The position numbers were made by a program, and so were the translations under genes. The notes under the pieces were generated by a model. That model made no database searches and was not told the origin of the DNA. It saw nothing but the letters and a program-made list of their open reading frames with translations. This document shows, piece after piece, positions 26,782 through 33,740 of a DNA stretch of 64,000 bases; within the stretch, counting starts at the first letter, position 1, and the number at the start of each line of letters is the position of its first letter. This DNA comes from Stenotrophomonas indicatrix (GTDB lineage: Bacteria; Pseudomonadota; Gammaproteobacteria; Xanthomonadales; Xanthomonadaceae): the NCBI GenBank assembly GCA_041545745.1, contig CP168152.1, positions 2,168,001 to 2,232,000 on the forward strand, given 5' to 3'.

Positions 26782-28161
26782 ATGTCGTTCCGTCCGTCTT
26801 TCCGTCTCACTTCCCTGGCTGCCGGCCTGCTGCTGGCAGTTACAGCCACCGCACAGCCGGTGTTCGACCAGCCGGCCAGCGCTACCTTCAAGGGCCAGGT
26901 TGTCTCACGCGGTGAGAACGTGGTTCCCGGCAGCACCGCCGATGTCACCGGCCGCGGCTTCGTGCCGGGCCAGCAGGTCAGCCTGCTGCGTGGCGATACC
27001 GTGCTCAACAGCCAGCCGGTGGTGGTCGATGCCGATGGCAACTTCAAGACCCAGCTGGCCATTCCGGCCGACGCGGTGCCGGGCACTCACCCGGTGATGG
27101 TGCGCGCCAGCCAGCCGGCCGCCGCAGCCGTGCTGAAGCTGCGTGTGTCGCCGCAGCTGCCGCTGTCGGGCCAGGCGAAGTTCGCCACCCAGTCCAACAA
27201 GCTGGTGCCGGGCCTGTACCAGTCGGCCTACAGCGCCGCCAGCAACGCAGTGTTCGTGACCTCGGCCGTCGGCCGCCCGCCGGTCACCCAGTCGCAGCTG
27301 CTGAAACTGGACCCGAAGTCGCTGAAGGTGACCAAGGCCATCACCCCGGCGCAGGTGCCGGGCAGCACCAACGGTGCAGTGTTCGCGGTGTATGGCGTGG
27401 GCGTGGATGATGCCAATGGCAACGTCTGGGTCAGCAACACCCGCCAGGACACCGTGGCCGTCTATCGCCAGGCGGATCTGTCGCTGGTCCACCAGTTCCC
27501 GGTCGGTACCGTGCCGCACGCTCGCGACGTCGTGGTCGACAGCACGCACGGCAAGGTGTTCGCCTCGGCCACCGGCGAAGACCACTTGTCGGTGTTCGAT
27601 GCGAAGACACTGAAGGCACTGGAGCCGATCACCCTGGCCTCCGGCGTGGACGATGAGAAATTCGTGCCGATGAGCCTGGTGCTGGATGAGCCAAGCGGCA
27701 AGCTGTTCACGGTCAGCATCGGTACGCCGGAAGCGGCGGTGATCGATGTCGCCAGCGGCAAGGTCGACAAGGTCATCGACCTGGGTAATTCGATCAGCGC
27801 TTCGGGCGTTGCATTCGATGCCGAGCGCAACCGCCTTTACGTGGCCTCGCAGGGTACCGACAACCTGCTGGTCGTCGACGTGGCCAGCGGCAAGGTCGTG
27901 CACGACGTGCCGGTCGGCGCCGGCGCACTGAACGTGGCCTTCGATGCGAAGAGCGGCCTGGCCTACGTCACCAATCGCGGCGCCGGCACGGTCACTGCCG
28001 TCGATCGTGATGGCAAGGTGGTCGGCAACCTCGATGGCGGCACCTTCCCGAATCACGTCCGCGCCGATGGCAAGGGCAATGTCTTCGCCGTGAACAAGTC
28101 GCGTGGCGCTGAGGATCCGAAGGGTGACCGCATCACCCGCATCAGCCTGCGCCAGCCGTAA
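26782..28161 (+). CDS. YncE-family exported beta-propeller protein
   Basis: 459 aa with a signal peptide ending TATAQP. An Ig-like module (about residues 30-130, SRGENVVPGSTADVTGRGFVPGQQVSLL) is followed by a seven-bladed propeller with repeated IDVASGKV, LYVASQGTDNLLVVD and AYVTNRGAGTVTAVD motifs, as in YncE. E. coli YncE is induced under iron limitation, which fits the surrounding genes. AAGGAG six bases before ATG 26782 fixes the start; the frame is open further upstream but lacks such a site. Confidence 0.85.
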   Translation: MSFRPSFRLTSLAAGLLLAVTATAQPVFDQPASATFKGQVVSRGENVVPGSTADVTGRGFVPGQQVSLLRGDTVLNSQPVVVDADGNFKTQLAIPADAVPGTHPVMVRASQPAAAAVLKLRVSPQLPLSGQAKFATQSNKLVPGLYQSAYSAASNAVFVTSAVGRPPVTQSQLLKLDPKSLKVTKAITPAQVPGSTNGAVFAVYGVGVDDANGNVWVSNTRQDTVAVYRQADLSLVHQFPVGTVPHARDVVVDSTHGKVFASATGEDHLSVFDAKTLKALEPITLASGVDDEKFVPMSLVLDEPSGKLFTVSIGTPEAAVIDVASGKVDKVIDLGNSISASGVAFDAERNRLYVASQGTDNLLVVDVASGKVVHDVPVGAGALNVAFDAKSGLAYVTNRGAGTVTAVDRDGKVVGNLDGGTFPNHVRADGKGNVFAVNKSRGAEDPKGDRITRISLRQP

Positions 28162-28211
28162 GCCACAGGGCAGGGCGGCACCCCGCCGCTCTGCCAGCAA
28201 GGAGAATCTGC

Positions 28212-29258
28212 ATGAACATCGCTTCCCGCCTGCGCCAGTGCGCGCTCCCGATTGCCGTTTCATTGGTGCTGGCCGCCTGTGGCGACAAAGCGCCGCCGTC
28301 TGCCGGCAACCCAGACGCAGCAGCACCGGCGGCCGCCACCGCCAAGGCGGCAGTACTTCCCGCGGGTTGGCAGCGGGTGGCAGGCAGCGACGTGCCGGCA
28401 CTGCCGGGGCAGCAGGCGGTGCTGCCGACCAAGGTGCAGTCCGACGATGGCGCCGATGTGGAAGTGGGTGACAGCAGCCGGATCATTGCCGGCGGTGACG
28501 ACATCATCGCAGTGATCGAGGCGCTGGGGCTGGGCAAGCAGGTGTTCGCCGCGCCGACCAACACCACCACCCACGCAGGCCTGGCTGCGCCGCACCAGTT
28601 CCTGTTCAACCGCACGACCGGCGTGGAGGGCGTGCTGAGCCTGCAGGGCTCGCTGTTCATCGGCAACAGCCTGCGTCGCCACACCGAACTGGCAAAGAAG
28701 CTGCGCGAAGTGGGCGAGCCTGCAGTGGTGATCGATGACCTGCAGCCGGCGCCGGACAAGGTGCGCAAGATCGCCGCCGTGCTCGGCGTGGCCGACGCAG
28801 GGCAGACCCTGGCCACGCAGGTGCAGCGCCAGCTGGATGAGGCCGCCGCGATCGGCAAGGGTCTGGCGCATGCGCCGCGGGTGATTCATGTGTCGGCGAC
28901 GGGAGCGGGCGGTTCGCCCACCGTGGCCGGCGCCGACAGCGCATCGGCCAAGCTGATCGCACTGGCCGGGGGCCTCAACATCGGCACCGAGGCCGGCGTG
29001 GCCAACTATTCGCAGCTGAGCAACGAAGGCGTGGTCGCGGCGGCGCCGGACGTGATCCTGGTGACCGAGCACGACCTGCAGCTGTTCGGTGGCGCTGAAG
29101 GCCTGTGGAAGGCCTACCCGACGCTGAAGCAGACCCCGGCCGGACAGGCCAACCGGGTGTGGGTGATGCCGGATGCGCAGTTGAAGTACGCCAGCATCGG
29201 TTCCGGTGCGGGCGCGTTGGCCCTGGCCCAGGCGCTGGCGGCGCTGCCGAAGGCATGA
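28212..29258 (+). CDS. hmuT: Haem/siderophore ABC transporter substrate-binding lipoprotein (HmuT-like)
   Basis: 348 aa. A lipobox LAAC (Cys at about residue 22) gives a lipid anchor rather than a free periplasmic protein, followed by an Ala/Pro-rich tether. The binding-protein domain starts near residue 90 (SSRIIAGGDDIIAVIEALGLGKQVFA) and has the class III cluster pattern of HmuT/BtuF proteins (LSNEGVVAAAPDVILV). The stop overlaps the permease start (ATGA). Haem is the likeliest ligand, but ferri-siderophore or cobalamin cannot be excluded. Confidence 0.8.
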   Translation: MNIASRLRQCALPIAVSLVLAACGDKAPPSAGNPDAAAPAAATAKAAVLPAGWQRVAGSDVPALPGQQAVLPTKVQSDDGADVEVGDSSRIIAGGDDIIAVIEALGLGKQVFAAPTNTTTHAGLAAPHQFLFNRTTGVEGVLSLQGSLFIGNSLRRHTELAKKLREVGEPAVVIDDLQPAPDKVRKIAAVLGVADAGQTLATQVQRQLDEAAAIGKGLAHAPRVIHVSATGAGGSPTVAGADSASAKLIALAGGLNIGTEAGVANYSQLSNEGVVAAAPDVILVTEHDLQLFGGAEGLWKAYPTLKQTPAGQANRVWVMPDAQLKYASIGSGAGALALAQALAALPKA

Positions 29259-30298
29259 CTCCTGCGGATCGGCGCCGCCGTCGCGGGCGGACGATGTTGT
29301 TGATTGCGCTGATCGCGCTGCTGGGCGCGGTGCTGGCGTCGTTCGCCGTGGGTCCGCTGCGGCTGCCGCCGCTGGAAGTGATGCAGGCGCTGGCGGTGAA
29401 GCTGGGCCTGCTGGATCCGCAATCGGTCAGCAGCCGTGACCTGGCCGTGGTCTGGCAGCTGCGCATTCCGCGTGCGCTGCTGGGTGCCATGGTAGGGGCG
29501 GCGCTGGCGATGGCCGGCGCCAGCCTGCAGGGTCTGTTCGGCAATCCGCTGGCCGATCCGGGCATTGTGGGTGTCAGTCAGGGCGCTGCGTTGGGCGCGG
29601 TGGCGGCGATCGTGCTCGGTGCCGCGGGTGCAGCCGGTTGGCTGGTGCCAGTGGCGGCGTTCGCTGGCGGTGCTGCTGCGATCGGGCTGACCTACGCCTT
29701 GGCCCGACCAGGCAAGGGCAGTGGCAATGCCACGCTGTTGCTGGTGGGCATTGCGATGGCCGCATTCTGCTCGGCATTGATCGGTTTCCTCACCTACATC
29801 GCCAACGAAAGCGAACTGCAATCGCTGGTGTTCTGGCAGATGGGCTCGTTGGCGCGGGCCAACTGGGCTGATGTGGTGGCGGTGCTGCCGCTGTTCGCCA
29901 TCGGCGCGTTCGCACTGCATCGCCTGGCCACGCCGCTGGACATGCTGGCGCTCGGCGAGCGCCAAGCACAGCATCTGGGGCTGGACGTGGCGCGTACACG
30001 GCGCCTGCTGGTGGCCTTCAGTGCGCTGCTGGTCGGCGCTGCGGTAGCGTTCGCTGGCTCGATCAGTTTCGTCGGCCTGGTGGTACCGCACGTGGCACGC
30101 TTGCTGGTTGGCCCCGGCCATCGCTGGTTGCTGCCGTTGTCGGGCCTGCTGGGTGCGCTGCTGATCGTGGTGGCCGATACCGCTGCACGCACCCTGGATC
30201 CGCCTGCGGAGATTCCGCTGGGCCTGTTCTCGGCCGCGCTGGGCGCACCGTTCTTCCTGTGGCTGGTGCTGCAGCAGCGTCGCAAGGCGGCCGCATGA
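29255..30298 (+). CDS. hmuU: FecCD-family ABC transporter permease (HmuU-like)
   Basis: 347 aa with about ten predicted membrane helices. Family signatures are GAALAMAGASLQGLFGNPLADPGIVGVSQGAALGA near the N-terminus and AFAGSISFVGLVVPHVARLLVGPGHR later. The ATG overlaps the lipoprotein gene's stop, and its own stop overlaps the ATPase gene's ATG, so all three are translationally coupled. Confidence 0.92.
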   Translation: MTPADRRRRRGRTMLLIALIALLGAVLASFAVGPLRLPPLEVMQALAVKLGLLDPQSVSSRDLAVVWQLRIPRALLGAMVGAALAMAGASLQGLFGNPLADPGIVGVSQGAALGAVAAIVLGAAGAAGWLVPVAAFAGGAAAIGLTYALARPGKGSGNATLLLVGIAMAAFCSALIGFLTYIANESELQSLVFWQMGSLARANWADVVAVLPLFAIGAFALHRLATPLDMLALGERQAQHLGLDVARTRRLLVAFSALLVGAAVAFAGSISFVGLVVPHVARLLVGPGHRWLLPLSGLLGALLIVVADTAARTLDPPAEIPLGLFSAALGAPFFLWLVLQQRRKAAA

Positions 30299-31056
30299 GC
30301 GCTTTTCTGCAATTGCGCGATGTGGTGGTGCGTCGCCAGCAGCGCGAGATTCTGCATGGCATTACCCTTGCGTTCCAGCCGGGCACGGTGACGGCGCTGG
30401 TGGGCCCCAATGGCGCCGGCAAGTCGACGTTGCTGGGTGTGGCGGCCGGCGATCTGCGCGCCGACGGTGGCGACGTGCATCTGCACGGACGACCGCTGCG
30501 CGACTACAAGGCCGGGCCGCTGGCACGCGAACGTGCGGTGATGCCGCAGGAACACGGCGTGCGCTTCGCCTTCAGCGTGGAAGAAGTAGTGGCGATGGGG
30601 CGCCTGCCGCATCCGCCGGACCCGCAGGTGGACGATGCGCAGGTGGAAAGCGCAATCGATGCTGCCGAACTGCAGGCACTGCGGCTGCGCGAAGTGCAGC
30701 AGCTGTCGGGCGGTGAATCGGCACGGACCACCTTCGCCCGCGTGCTGGCACAGGACACGCCCTTGCTGCTGCTGGATGAACCCACGGCTGCGCTGGATCT
30801 GCGCCACCAGGAGCGCACCCTGCGCAGCGTGCGCGCCTGCGCCGAAGCGGGCGCGTGCGTGATCGTGGTGCTGCATGACCTCAACCTGGCGGCCGGGTAC
30901 TCCGATCGCATCGTGCTGCTGGAACAGGGCAGGGTGGCGGCTGACGGCACGCCTTCGGAGGTGCTGACCGAGGCCAATCTGCAGCGCGTCTACCAGCAGG
31001 ACGTAGTGGTGCTGCAGCATCCGCGCCGCGGTGTGCCGTTGGTGGTGGTGACCTGA
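30295..31056 (+). CDS. hmuV: ABC transporter ATPase (HmuV-like)
   Basis: 253 aa. Walker A GPNGAGKST, signature LSGGESAR, Walker B LLLLDEPTAALD and the switch His in VVLHDLNLA are all intact. It energises the HmuTU-type importer encoded just upstream. The start ATG at 30295 overlaps the permease stop codon. Confidence 0.92.
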   Translation: MSAFLQLRDVVVRRQQREILHGITLAFQPGTVTALVGPNGAGKSTLLGVAAGDLRADGGDVHLHGRPLRDYKAGPLARERAVMPQEHGVRFAFSVEEVVAMGRLPHPPDPQVDDAQVESAIDAAELQALRLREVQQLSGGESARTTFARVLAQDTPLLLLDEPTAALDLRHQERTLRSVRACAEAGACVIVVLHDLNLAAGYSDRIVLLEQGRVAADGTPSEVLTEANLQRVYQQDVVVLQHPRRGVPLVVVT

Positions 31057-31124
31057 GGCGAAGCGGGCATGCCAGGCTGTGCCGCGTATCATGTGCGGCT
31101 CGATTTTTTCAAAGGAATGGCTTG

Positions 31125-31874
31125 ATGAATCTCTCCCGCCCGCGTTGCGCGCTGTTTGTCGCCTTGATCGGCGTTGTCGGCGCTGCAAGCGCCGCTGCAA
31201 CCAGCAAGGTTTCGTTGATGACTGCATCCGAGCAGGCGTCGCTGATTGAGACACGGCATTCGACCGGCGAGGGTGCAGCGGTTTCATCGTTCACCACCGA
31301 GTACTTCGGCAATGGTGAGATCGGCATGGCCTGGGAGGACAAGCGTGTGCTGCTGTTGTGCAAGAAAGCGGCCTACCTCAATCTGCCTGGGATGAAGCCC
31401 GACGCCAGCAAGCTGTCGGTCGAACAGCGGCAGATGGTGGCGTACGAGGCGATGATGGCCGGCTTCGGCGGCATTGCTGCGCTGGGCGCGGTCACCGGCG
31501 AGTCGATCGAAGTGGCCAATGACGGCACCGAGACGCGTCGCCTTGGTGAATCCAAGTGGGCCTACGGCGTGGAGCGCTACGAGGTGGCCACCCAGCGCAT
31601 GCCGGACGGCGCCTTGCGTGTACGCGTGCGCAAGCAGGCGACGGTCAATAACGCAAAGCCGTCCGCGCCGGGTGACACCTTCAGTACCGATGAAGACCAG
31701 GCAGCGCGCCTGGCCGAACTGGCGCCCACCGGCAGCTGGACCGAAGTGCTGATCCATGGCGGTCCGCGCAAGCCGCGCACCGACCCGGCGATGTCCCTGA
31801 AGGGCTGGGTGTCGACCGTCGAGCAGCAAGCGGCGACCGTGGGTGACGCCCGCCGTCTGCACGACTGCAAGTAA
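31125..31874 (+). CDS. Hypothetical exported protein (249 aa)
   Basis: The signal peptide ends near residue 24 (GVVGAASAAATS). The mature part is soluble with no recognised domain; it contains a Gly/Ala-rich helix (AYEAMMAGFGGIAALGAVTG) and ends RRLHDCK. AAAGGAATGG precedes the TTG-ATG start. Its last 145 bp are duplicated at 33193-33337, on the far side of an inserted low-GC segment. The chance that it belongs to the iron operon is low, because 68 bp and a separate promoter-like region lie between. Confidence 0.75.
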   Translation: MNLSRPRCALFVALIGVVGAASAAATSKVSLMTASEQASLIETRHSTGEGAAVSSFTTEYFGNGEIGMAWEDKRVLLLCKKAAYLNLPGMKPDASKLSVEQRQMVAYEAMMAGFGGIAALGAVTGESIEVANDGTETRRLGESKWAYGVERYEVATQRMPDGALRVRVRKQATVNNAKPSAPGDTFSTDEDQAARLAELAPTGSWTEVLIHGGPRKPRTDPAMSLKGWVSTVEQQAATVGDARRLHDCK

Positions 31875-31875
31875 G
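31731..31875 (+). repeat. Left copy of a 145-bp direct repeat (gene 3' end)
   Basis: The 3' terminal 145 bp of the exported-protein gene. It matches 33193-33337 without gaps; I count 9 mismatches (about 94% identity), and most keep the reading frame. Confidence 0.92.
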
Positions 31876-32061
31876 GGCGTTTGGGGAACTCAAGATATTC
31901 AGTCTTGAGGCGCAATCCTGGCTAGGCTCATGGGCGAAGCCGATGTGGAGCGTCAGGGGTACCTATGTTGTACTGCTGAATGCCCAGTATGCGTGGCTGA
32001 CCTGCTCGGGCCCAAGGCTATGATGTTGACGGCAGTGGCCGCACCTTTCTGCGAGGCGCGG

Positions 32062-32931
32062 CTAGTTGTAAAGCAGTGTCAGCCGCTCCTCTGTCATTCT
32101 GCGATGGCAAGTGAGAACGTCAATTTTCTCAACGATCGGCAGGGACTCGTAACCTTTTCCATCAACATCGCTGCAGGTTCTGATCTTCTCGACAATCCAC
32201 TCGCGCTGCGACCTCCGCATGCGTAGGCGCTGCTGTGTCGAGAGCGCCCTCCAGAAGGAGTTGAGGTCTCTATCCACAATGTAGAAATCGGCAGCGACCA
32301 CTGCCAGACGACGCTCAAGGATGATGTCGCTGTCCGCTATCGTGATCGCAATGGTTGACAGTAGGACTTGTGGAAATTGCAGGCCAGACAGCTCGACAAT
32401 GGCTGGCCTCCTTCCGTCAAATTCAACCCCAAATCTAAAATTTCCCCAGAAAATTCCCTTGTCGGTGAGTTGCGCGTGGCCGCGTGTCGTGACGTCCTTG
32501 GAGCGTTGATCCCTGCGTATCAAATTCATGGTGTGATCCGGAATTTCAAACTCTATCGTGGCTTCACACTCGATGAGCGCAAAGGCGCTTTCTGACGCTT
32601 TGGTCTGGGTGACTCTGAGATCGATTGGAATCGAATCAACCAATTCCTCCAGGTCGTCGGTTGATCTGCGGGGCGTTGAAAGTTGGGATAGTCCCTCTAC
32701 ATACATGCGATCCTGGGCTTCGGATCTTACTTTTTCCACTGCTTTCGCGATTACATCAGGCTGGTTGCAGTGGAAGTTGTTTGGATTCTCTCGGACAAAT
32801 TCCGGTCCGGTGGTGAAGATGTGAATGAGATTGGTCGATGTCAGTATGAGAGCGAGGATATTCAAAGTCAGGCCGTTTTTGCTTCTCGGGATCGATCTTC
32901 GGGTGCTTGCGCAGGTGGCGTACGAAATCAT
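32062..32931 (-). CDS. Unknown protein with N-terminal membrane segment, lower-GC insert
   Basis: About 289 aa if it starts at ATG 32931; the start is uncertain and the frame is open to 33171. A hydrophobic segment (LTLNILALILTSTNLIHIFTTG) near the N-terminus would anchor it. The rest is soluble and mixed alpha/beta (AVEKVRSEAQDRMYVEGL, GIFWGNFRFGVEFDGRRPAIVELSG). No family is recognised. Base composition and codon use are clearly less GC-rich than the flanks. It lies between the two copies of a 145-bp repeat, so it is probably foreign DNA. Confidence 0.6.
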   Translation of the reverse strand: MISYATCASTRRSIPRSKNGLTLNILALILTSTNLIHIFTTGPEFVRENPNNFHCNQPDVIAKAVEKVRSEAQDRMYVEGLSQLSTPRRSTDDLEELVDSIPIDLRVTQTKASESAFALIECEATIEFEIPDHTMNLIRRDQRSKDVTTRGHAQLTDKGIFWGNFRFGVEFDGRRPAIVELSGLQFPQVLLSTIAITIADSDIILERRLAVVAADFYIVDRDLNSFWRALSTQQRLRMRRSQREWIVEKIRTCSDVDGKGYESLPIVEKIDVLTCHRRMTEERLTLLYN

Positions 32932-33192
32932 TGGGTGCGCCTGGTCGCCCAGGCAAGTGCTTGTAGCCTTGTGCGCAGATCCAGGTCTGCCATCTGCCCG
33001 AGAAAAGCGTGGTTGCACGGATCTTTGCGCTGTTGCGACGTCCAAGCGAGTGATCCGCAGGCAGGCTGTGCGGCGGGGCTTTAGCGACATCCTTGCGACG
33101 AGGGCTTGTCTGGCCAAGCCAGAGCTCACCAAGTAAGCGGCGGCGAAACGGCATGAGTCGCCATATGCCATGGGGTGAGATTGCCATTAACT

Positions 33193-33337
33193 GGCAGCTG
33201 GACCGAAGTGCTGATTCGTGGCGGGCCGCGCAAGCCGCGCACCGACCCGGCGATGCCCCTGAAGGGCTGGGTGTCGACCGTAGAGCAGCATGCCGCGACC
33301 GTGGGTGATGCCCGCCGTCTGCACGACTACAAGTAAG
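33193..33337 (+). pseudogene. Truncated 3' fragment of the 31125-31874 gene
   Basis: The right copy of the 145-bp direct repeat. In frame it encodes the last 47 residues of the exported protein (GSWTEVLIRGGPRKPR... to RRLHDYK) plus the TAA stop, with no start or signal peptide. It looks like the remaining 3' end of a second gene copy whose 5' part was replaced by the low-GC segment. Confidence 0.85.
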
Positions 33338-33358
33338 CAGCCTGGCGTCCTGGGTTGC

Positions 33359-33382
33359 AGCCACCCATGGGGGTGGCTCTAC
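33359..33382. repeat. SMAG palindrome
   Basis: AGCCACCC-atgg-GGGTGGCT-CTAC, a GTAG-headed element on the minus strand between the gene fragment and the EF-G leader region. Confidence 0.8.
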
Positions 33383-33421
33383 TTTGGGGCTCATCGTTCC
33401 ATCCATGCGCGCAATATTCAC

Positions 33422-33449
33422 TTGCGCACCAGATCCACAGGTCTAGAAT
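33422..33449 (+). promoter_or_regulatory. Promoter of the EF-G paralogue leader
   Basis: TTGCGC (33422-33427), 16-bp spacer, TAGAAT (33444-33449). An ATG follows 7 nt after the -10 box, so the first leader ORF would be translated from a leaderless or nearly leaderless transcript. Confidence 0.55.
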
Positions 33450-33456
33450 GCGCCGC

Positions 33457-33546
33457 ATGAACCGGATGCCGCTCCTGAAGTTTTTCACCCTGACCCGCGC
33501 AAGCGCGGAACGGGCGTGTCTGCCTGGAGCCCCACGAGGCCGCTGA
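33457..33546 (+). CDS. Putative 29-aa leader peptide (first)
   Basis: MNRMPLLKFFTLTRASAERA and nine more residues. It begins 7 nt after a -10 box. Its TGA stop (33544-33546) lies in the loop of a hairpin AGGCCGC/GCGGCCT (33537-33555), and an intrinsic terminator follows 26 bp later. This is the layout of ribosome-dependent attenuation. No run of a single codon is obvious, so sensing of slow translation in general is more likely than of one amino acid. It is not proven to be translated. Confidence 0.4.
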   Translation: MNRMPLLKFFTLTRASAERACLPGAPRGR

Positions 33547-33571
33547 TCGCGGCCTTCGCTGGACCATCCAC

Positions 33572-33596
33572 AGAGCGCCCTCCGGGGCGCTCTTTT
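33572..33596 (+). terminator. Intrinsic terminator in the leader (possible attenuator)
   Basis: AGAGCGCCC / GGGCGCTCT stem with a TCCG tetraloop followed by TTTT. It is located inside the untranslated leader, about 145 bp before the EF-G paralogue start, with no full gene upstream that would need it. Confidence 0.75.
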
Positions 33597-33646
33597 CGTT
33601 TCCGCTTTCCATCCCTCAACCCGCTCCACCGCAAGGAGAACGTGCC

Positions 33647-33691
33647 ATGCACCAGATCGCCGAGACCGAACGCCAGCCGCACACCCTGTAG
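33647..33691 (+). CDS. Putative 14-aa leader peptide (second)
   Basis: MHQIAETERQPHTL with an excellent Shine-Dalgarno (AAGGAG, 8 nt spacing). Its stop codon falls inside the loop of an 11-bp hairpin GCCGCACACCC / GGGTGTGCGGC (33676-33709), which would open or form depending on ribosome position. It lies 49 bp before the EF-G paralogue ATG. Whether it is translated is unknown. Confidence 0.45.
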   Translation: MHQIAETERQPHTL

Positions 33692-33740
33692 CCAACCGGG
33701 GTGTGCGGCCCCCGAAGTTGGCCCAGCAGGAACCCATCTC

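Noticed and set aside
32756..33421. Alternative minus-strand frame overlapping the 5' part of the low-GC gene (contains APNDFVRHLRKHPKIDPEKQKR)
   Set aside because: It looks locally protein-like, but has no start with a ribosome site and extends into the duplicated gene fragment. It may mean the 5' part of the insert is rearranged; I could not decide.
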